A stretch of DNA of 64,000 nt from Ashinkailepas kermadecensis. Lineage: Eukaryota; Arthropoda; Thecostraca; Neolepadidae. The stretch spans positions 1 to 64,000 of the forward strand of contig JAOTOM010003193.1 in NCBI GenBank assembly GCA_034440615.1. Reading direction: 5' to 3'. Both the position numbers and the translations under genes were made by a program. Positions 58,674-64,000 of the stretch are shown piece after piece. Below the pieces are notes generated by a model that saw nothing but the letters and a program-made list of their open reading frames with translations, was not told where the DNA came from and did not search any database. Within the stretch, counting starts at the first letter, position 1; each line of letters begins with the position of its first letter.

Positions 58674-59705
58674 GGGTTGCCCGGATTTAGTATGGGAGTC
58701 GATGAGGATCGAATGATAGCCCTCTGACAGCCTCTACCCTTTGGGAGCAAAGGTGGCGGGATCTGGTTTGGTCATGAGGCAAGCACTCATTTTATACTCA
58801 TTATTTGAGAGAGGAATATGGCATACGGCATGCATCGTCGATGCACCCACCATGGTTTGTGGAACGGCAACCGGGGACCTCTCCATCCCCCTTCCCCGGA
58901 TACTCTGACTTCAAATGGGAGTCATCATGGACCGCTCGATATAGACCCTTTGAAAGCAGTTCCAGCGCCCCGCCATGCTGGCACCCCCCTCCTCACCACC
59001 CACACATACACCGAAAATCCCGTGATAATAATATTATTGGCATGTTCACTATTCGCGCATGCATACAGTCGTAGAGTCATCAACATAGCTTTAAATTATT
59101 CCACAAATTGGTTGTACGATCACTGTTGCATGCCGTGTGTATGAATGTACTAGGGCATGGAAATATTTTTTGTGTTTAACGGCCTAGTTCAAGTAAAATA
59201 AGAGTTAATTTCATGTATTTATTTCAAGACCATATCAAGAAAACACTTTTGAACAACAATCCGGTAGTTCCCAGTCTCTAGCACCTTTTGTTTTAGTTCT
59301 ATGAATTTTTTGTAGCACTGCACCTTATGCATCCCGTGCTAAGGCGGGAGTTTGTCAAGGTCATTCTTGTTTACGCTTCGGGCCGCTCTGGATGCTAGTC
59401 AGCTGGCGTTATTGTCCAACCTGACTCGATAGGCCTTGGTTGGAGCCGTTTGAGATTGCCGAAAGTGACGTCTGGTAACGGTTGCGGGCAACGACGATTA
59501 CAATCAAACTATTCGCGATGGGGAAAACCGAAGGAACCGTGAGCATCACAAAGAGTGGGGCTATCCGCGCATAGTTTCTCCGCGAAGTGACATTCGACAG
59601 TGCTGTAGGGACAATGGAAAGCGGAGCCTTTTTCACTGACCGAAACACTTGCAGTCCGTGTCACGATGAAGGCGCCCTCGCACACTGCAGCCACTCATGG
59701 TCATC
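58091..59705. other. No recognised gene
   Basis: Contains a (CA)n tract at 58643-58672. The short frames around 58800-59140 and 59400-59690 have no family resemblance. Confidence 0.5.
58643..58672. repeat. (CA)n microsatellite
   Basis: About 30 bp of near-perfect CA repeat. Confidence 0.95.
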
Positions 59706-60234
59706 GGGGTTGAGATAATCTACATTCAATGCTTCGTCTGGCCCAAATAAGGTACCCCAGTGGACCACGTTCATTTTCTGAATTTCATCAAACCTGACCT
59801 GCGGTCAAACGCTGACCTTCAAGGTCACATGCTCGGATGTGCTGCTTCCTTGGTCGGTGAGAGATTATTCGACGCTATTATCCATCCGAGAAATGTATTC
59901 AGGAAAATGTTACTCGATACACCATAATTTTCCTATAGGACGTAATGTTAAAGTATTCGTTAACCTGAGGTCAACTGGGGACAGCAATTAACCAGGTGAT
60001 TTCGTGTGCTGCATGCCAACTTGATAGCGGTGGCGCAAGCGTTGAATCATTCCAATAAGTGAATTATCCGGCAAGTACCCCACATTTGACCTCGTTGACC
60101 TTCTGGCCTCTGTAGGCAAAAGGTTTCGTCGTAGCAAAAAAACGTGTCGTGGTGCACGTACCTGCGAAGGTTGCGTCAAATTTTCAAGCGAATCCGAGGA
60201 TATTGGTGAATGCGTTCCTGAATGCGTTGCTGAA
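59706..60234 (-). repeat. Extra TIR-like block inside the right arm
   Basis: Repeats modules of the right TIR: TTGAGATAATCTACATTCAATG, shortened to its core, recurs at 60330-60350, and the TGACCTTCAAGGTCA and CATCCGA modules recur. It also contains, near 60205-60235, GAATGCGTTGCTGAATG, similar to the outermost TIR end (GAATGCGTTGCTAATAT). It looks like a partial duplication of the arm. Confidence 0.6.
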
Positions 60235-61444
60235 TGGGATGCTAGTGCTACCTGATGAAATGCGTCATCGATAGAGGTCAGATCACGCAGTGTTCTGTTT
60301 CTTGTGTTGATAGTGTATGTATCAGTGTTGAGATAGTCTACATTCAATGCTTCGTTTGACCCACATACGGTACCCCACTGGACCGCCTTCATTTTATGAA
60401 TTTCATCAAACCTGACCTGAGGTCAAACGCTGGTCTGGACGGTCAAATGCTCCGATGTGCTGCTTCCTTGCTCGGTGGGGGATGATTCGGCGCTAATATC
60501 CATCCGATAAATGTATTCAGGAATCTGCTTTTCGGTACACCGTAATTTCCCCATAGGGCGTAATGCTAGTGTTTATCTTGACCCGAGGTCAAACGTTGAC
60601 CTTGAAGCTGGAATACTTGGATGTGCTGCTTTCTTTCCCGATGAGAGATTATTCGGCGCTAATATCCATCCGATGAATGTATTTAGGTTGATATTATTCG
60701 GTACCCTGTAGATGGCAATAGTGCAAGGTCAAAACAATATTTTGTGAACATTGGTCAAACTTTGAGATTGTACGTCAGACGCTTGAATGTGCTGCATCCA
60801 TGAGCCATACCCAATGTCTGTGTGTCATTTCGTGGTGCCAGGTAAAATATTACGGAAATTATCGGGTACACAAGAATTAGGTATATTTGCTATTTTGGGT
60901 CATTTTTTTTTGCGAACGGTGATGAATCGGGGACCATGACGGGCGATTTTGATTGATGTGCTCTATGTAAGTGCTATGTAGACCAATACCTGCAAAAAAT
61001 CAGGGATATCCAATGTGCCACCGTGACTTTATTCGGTACCCCGTAAATAGATATAGTGCATGAGTCAAACCAACTGGTGACCTGAAATGGTGACCACAAA
61101 CTTTGGTGACCTGAAACCTTGACATTGAAGATCACGTAATTCGATATGCTGCATTCGTATGGACAGCGGATATCAAGGCGTTGGAATCATCCGGTAAAGT
61201 AAAATACTTTGAATTGTATGCGGTACCCCGTATTTGACCAGAATGACCTTTCTTGACCTCTGTATATCAATATCTGGATATCTGGATATCATTGTTTGCC
61301 CTCTGATCGTCCTACATAATAATTGTTGTTTGCCTTACGTTGGCAAGCGACAACGATCATATCCTTAAACAATGAACGAAATCGCAGAGTATGCGAACAG
61401 GATGCTGAATGTGGAAGCGAATGCGTTGCTAATATCATGGACAT
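60235..61444 (-). repeat. Right TIR of the 12.3-kb element
   Basis: Inverted counterpart of 49107-50090, longer by about 0.2 kb because one GGTCA module is duplicated (60412-60570 and 60578-60730). Confidence 0.85.
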
Positions 61445-62907
61445 GCACCGGGGGAAATAATTGATTCGCCGACCCGATTTTTTGGGACTACCGACGGGAA
61501 TTTTGGTTCGAGCGCGATGTTTAGGGGCTCAGCGCGAGTTTGCGGGTCGGGTTGTACTCAGCTGGGCTCCATCGCGATCTTGGCGGGCCCCGGTGCAAAT
61601 TTTCGGTTCCGGTGCGAGTTCTTTGATACCCACGGTATTTATTTCGAGCCCCTATGCGAATTATGGTGGTCCCGAAACAATTGTATGGGGTCCGGTGTTA
61701 TTTGTTGTGACCCCGTCGCGATTCTTGGTAACCCACCCTGTCAGGAGGGGGTGGGAGAATTTATCACGCCACTGCGGCTGCTCAACGAGGTTTTTTTTTT
61801 CAGCCGATGGCACCCTTCAGTGTGGTTAGGCCCTTCGGAAAATTGTATTTTGGAAGCTGTTCGGAGCTTTCCGGTGCTCAGATAGATTATACGGAGTCCC
61901 TTTGTGATTTGTTTTCAGGGTCCAGTTCTATTTTTGTAAGCCCCTTGTGCGATATTTTCGGGCCTCGGTACGATTGTTCGGGCTCCTGGTGCATTTTTTT
62001 CGGTGTCCCAACACGTTTCTTCTCCGGGGCCCGACGCTTTTTGTGGGTCTTCGAAGCAATTTTCGTGGCCGCAGAGTGACATTTCCGGTAGGAATTAATT
62101 TTGGGGAAGCCAGCTGCGACTTGTGGGGCTCCGGCGCGACTTTTTGGGCATGCAGTTTGATTTTCGAGCGCAGCGACATCACTTTTTTGGTCTAAGTGAT
62201 CTAAACGATTGTATTGGCCCCATCGTAATTTATCGGGATTCCTAGCACGAAATTTGGTGGCCTCGACATGTTTTATGGGGCTTTTGGAGCGATTGTTGAG
62301 ACCCCAGTGTGATTTTCCATGTCAGAACTGATATTTCCTTGCCCCGGCTTCAATTTTAGTGTGGTCCCGATGAGACTTTTGGGGTCCGGTGGGACGTAGC
62401 GTGATTTTCAGGGGCCCAGGCTCGATCTTTTGGAGCCCCGTCGTGATTTTCAAGGACCCCGGGATTACTTTTTTGGGGCCCCCATCGTGATTTTGAAGAG
62501 CCCCGGTCTGACTTTTTGGTAGCTCCAGCGCGATTTTCAGGGGCTCCGACCCGACCTTTTGGGCCCCAGTGTGATTTTCAGGGGCTCGGCCCGTTTTTTT
62601 GGGGCCCCAGCATGATTTTCTGTGGCCCTGACGCGGCGTTTTTGGAGCCCCAGTGGCTCCAGATTCAGGGGCTCCGGTCTGACCTTTTGGAGCCCCAGCG
62701 TCATTATTGGAGGTTCTGGAACGAATTTTAGGGCCTCCAATGTTATTTTCAGGGGCCTTGATGGGCCTCTTGGGGGCCCAGCGGGATTTTTAGGAAGCCT
62801 GGTGCAATTTTTACGAACTCCAGCGAGATTTCTGAGGACCCCACAACCTCTCGGGGGAGGGGGGGGGAAATTGTCCAATGCCCCCTTCGGTACGCCACTG
62901 ACGCTGG

Positions 62908-62908
<1 letters not shown>

Positions 62909-62955
<47 letters not shown>
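62909..62955. repeat. (TA)n microsatellite
   Basis: About 47 bp of TA repeat directly after the right end of family K copy 2. Confidence 0.95.
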
Positions 62956-62959
<4 letters not shown>

Positions 62960-63777
62960 TATGTCTGTTCATTCAGTTTCGTGAAGTCGCCAGAGCTAAT
63001 GAAGCATGTTAAATCACCATTTGCAATCATAAAAACGCCTAAGAAGGCAAAACAAAAATATCACATCAAACCCCTGAAGAATGATCCAAGGATCCGAAAG
63101 TTTGACAACGGGAAGCGTGGAAAAACTTGAGCGCGGTCAGTTATCAACTTATCTAGGAACCATTCTCATGAGCTTCGTTTGTGTCTCAACTCCCAGGGGC
63201 CCTCCCCAGTCTTCGACAGCCTTTCCGTCAAGCACGTTAGGTTCGACAGGTGTCAAGGACATTCCAGCACTGAAACTGGCCCTCAGTATTCCTCACAATC
63301 ATCGCTAGCTCTTCGGGGCTCTCTTTAGCTGTCAAGGGGTCATGTTCTTCTCATAGGGACCTCCTCCCTGCTTCTTTGGCATCCCAGTTCAGTTCTCTCC
63401 AGTGCTCAGTGGCCCTTCCCCTTGTGTGGCCCTACTCCGTAAAGCAATGCCTTACGAAACTGGTAGATATAGCATAATATATATTTTAACGAGATATTTC
63501 GTTTTTTGTTGGAATGAAATTACAAAATTCCGAGATACCCAACAACATATCAAGAGCTCATATACCAATCTTGCGTTGTAGAGGTGGAGGCTTGTATGTA
63601 TTTGGTATTGCCGGTACAACGCCAATCAAAATGTTGATAGCGCAATACGAATATGTTGATTGCCCTGATAATGGTCACCCAATACTGGTGTTAACGCCGT
63701 GAATTTGCAAAGGGCATCAAGCACGTTTTATCCAAAGAGACATGTGGTGCTCAATAGTCAGAGTAGAGTATAACAGT
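62956..63777. other. No recognised gene
   Basis: The C/T-rich part (63190-63440) vaguely recalls the decayed CCTCC minisatellite, but no period is clear. Confidence 0.4.
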
Positions 63778-64000
63778 CAGGGGCGTCGATTTGTATCCTT
63801 TTCCGGGGGCCATGGCCCCCCCAATGCTGATCTTGGCCCCCCAATGTTGATTTGGGCCACCCCAATAACCCATGCTATTTTTATGCTGATAAAAAGCTAA
63901 AGGAAAAAAAGAAGAAAAACACTGTGTTAGGTACATAGAAAACTTAGTTGATGTTAACGAGCACATTTTGTACTGAAAAAAAAAACAGATTTGGACTAGA
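63778..64000 (+). repeat. Start of a G/C-run repeat running out of the window
   Basis: Opens AGGGGCGTCGATTTGTATCC, then GGGGGCCATGGCCCCCC (a perfect palindrome) and two GGCCCCCCAATG-like repeats. The opening resembles the repeat end at 39640-39745. The right end is outside the window. Confidence 0.4.

Overview
This is a eukaryotic intergenic window made almost entirely of transposable elements and tandem repeats. I found no intact host gene, no rRNA and no free-standing tRNA gene. An arthropod genome is most likely (a chelicerate such as a tick, or a crustacean). The reasons are I/Jockey-type LINEs with an RNase H domain, Penelope-like elements with a GIY-YIG domain, AACCT (TTAGG-type) repeat runs, long TA microsatellites, and a decayed copy of an uncharacterised multicopy protein I associate with arthropods. 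The species cannot be fixed from the sequence alone.

Layout. 1-8.8 kb: a dispersed G/C-rich repeat containing a fold-back of two ~0.7-kb arms, followed by a minisatellite that is degenerate at its edge and homogenised in its centre. 8.8-11.3 kb: nothing recognised. 11.3-17.7 kb: a decayed LINE (+) split cleanly by a 1.7-kb solo-LTR-like element. 18.2-23.3 kb: a second decayed LINE (-). 23.6-26.8 and 29.4-31.8 kb: two copies of one host repeat carrying different TTAA-flanked insertions and one 614-bp solo LTR, so each copy supplies empty sites for the other. 28.2-29.4 kb: a Penelope-like remnant. 31.8-36.3 kb: AT-rich sequence with AACCT motifs. 36.6-37.2 kb: the uncharacterised repeat-protein remnant. 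39.9-43.3 kb: an LTR copy between TA tracts that hosts a TTAA element nested inside a relative of itself. 45.5 kb: a 29-bp minisatellite. 46.1-62.9 kb: one ~3-kb dispersed repeat split by a 1.46-kb solo LTR and by a 12.3-kb element.

The main finding is the 12.3-kb element at 49107-61444. It has ~1-kb terminal inverted repeats (first 28 bp identical) and a 9-bp target duplication, GCACCGGGG, as expected for Mutator-like elements. Its arms are built from GGTCA-rich modules. Its interior holds an 865-bp hAT element, a SINE, Penelope fragments, two TTAA elements, and an exon-like coding stretch split by one of those TTAA elements. The same GGTCA/TGACC motif (nuclear-receptor half-site) is dense in the otherwise different TTAA families. 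Many insertion boundaries are proven inside the window by paralogous empty sites, which gives a readable relative history of insertions.
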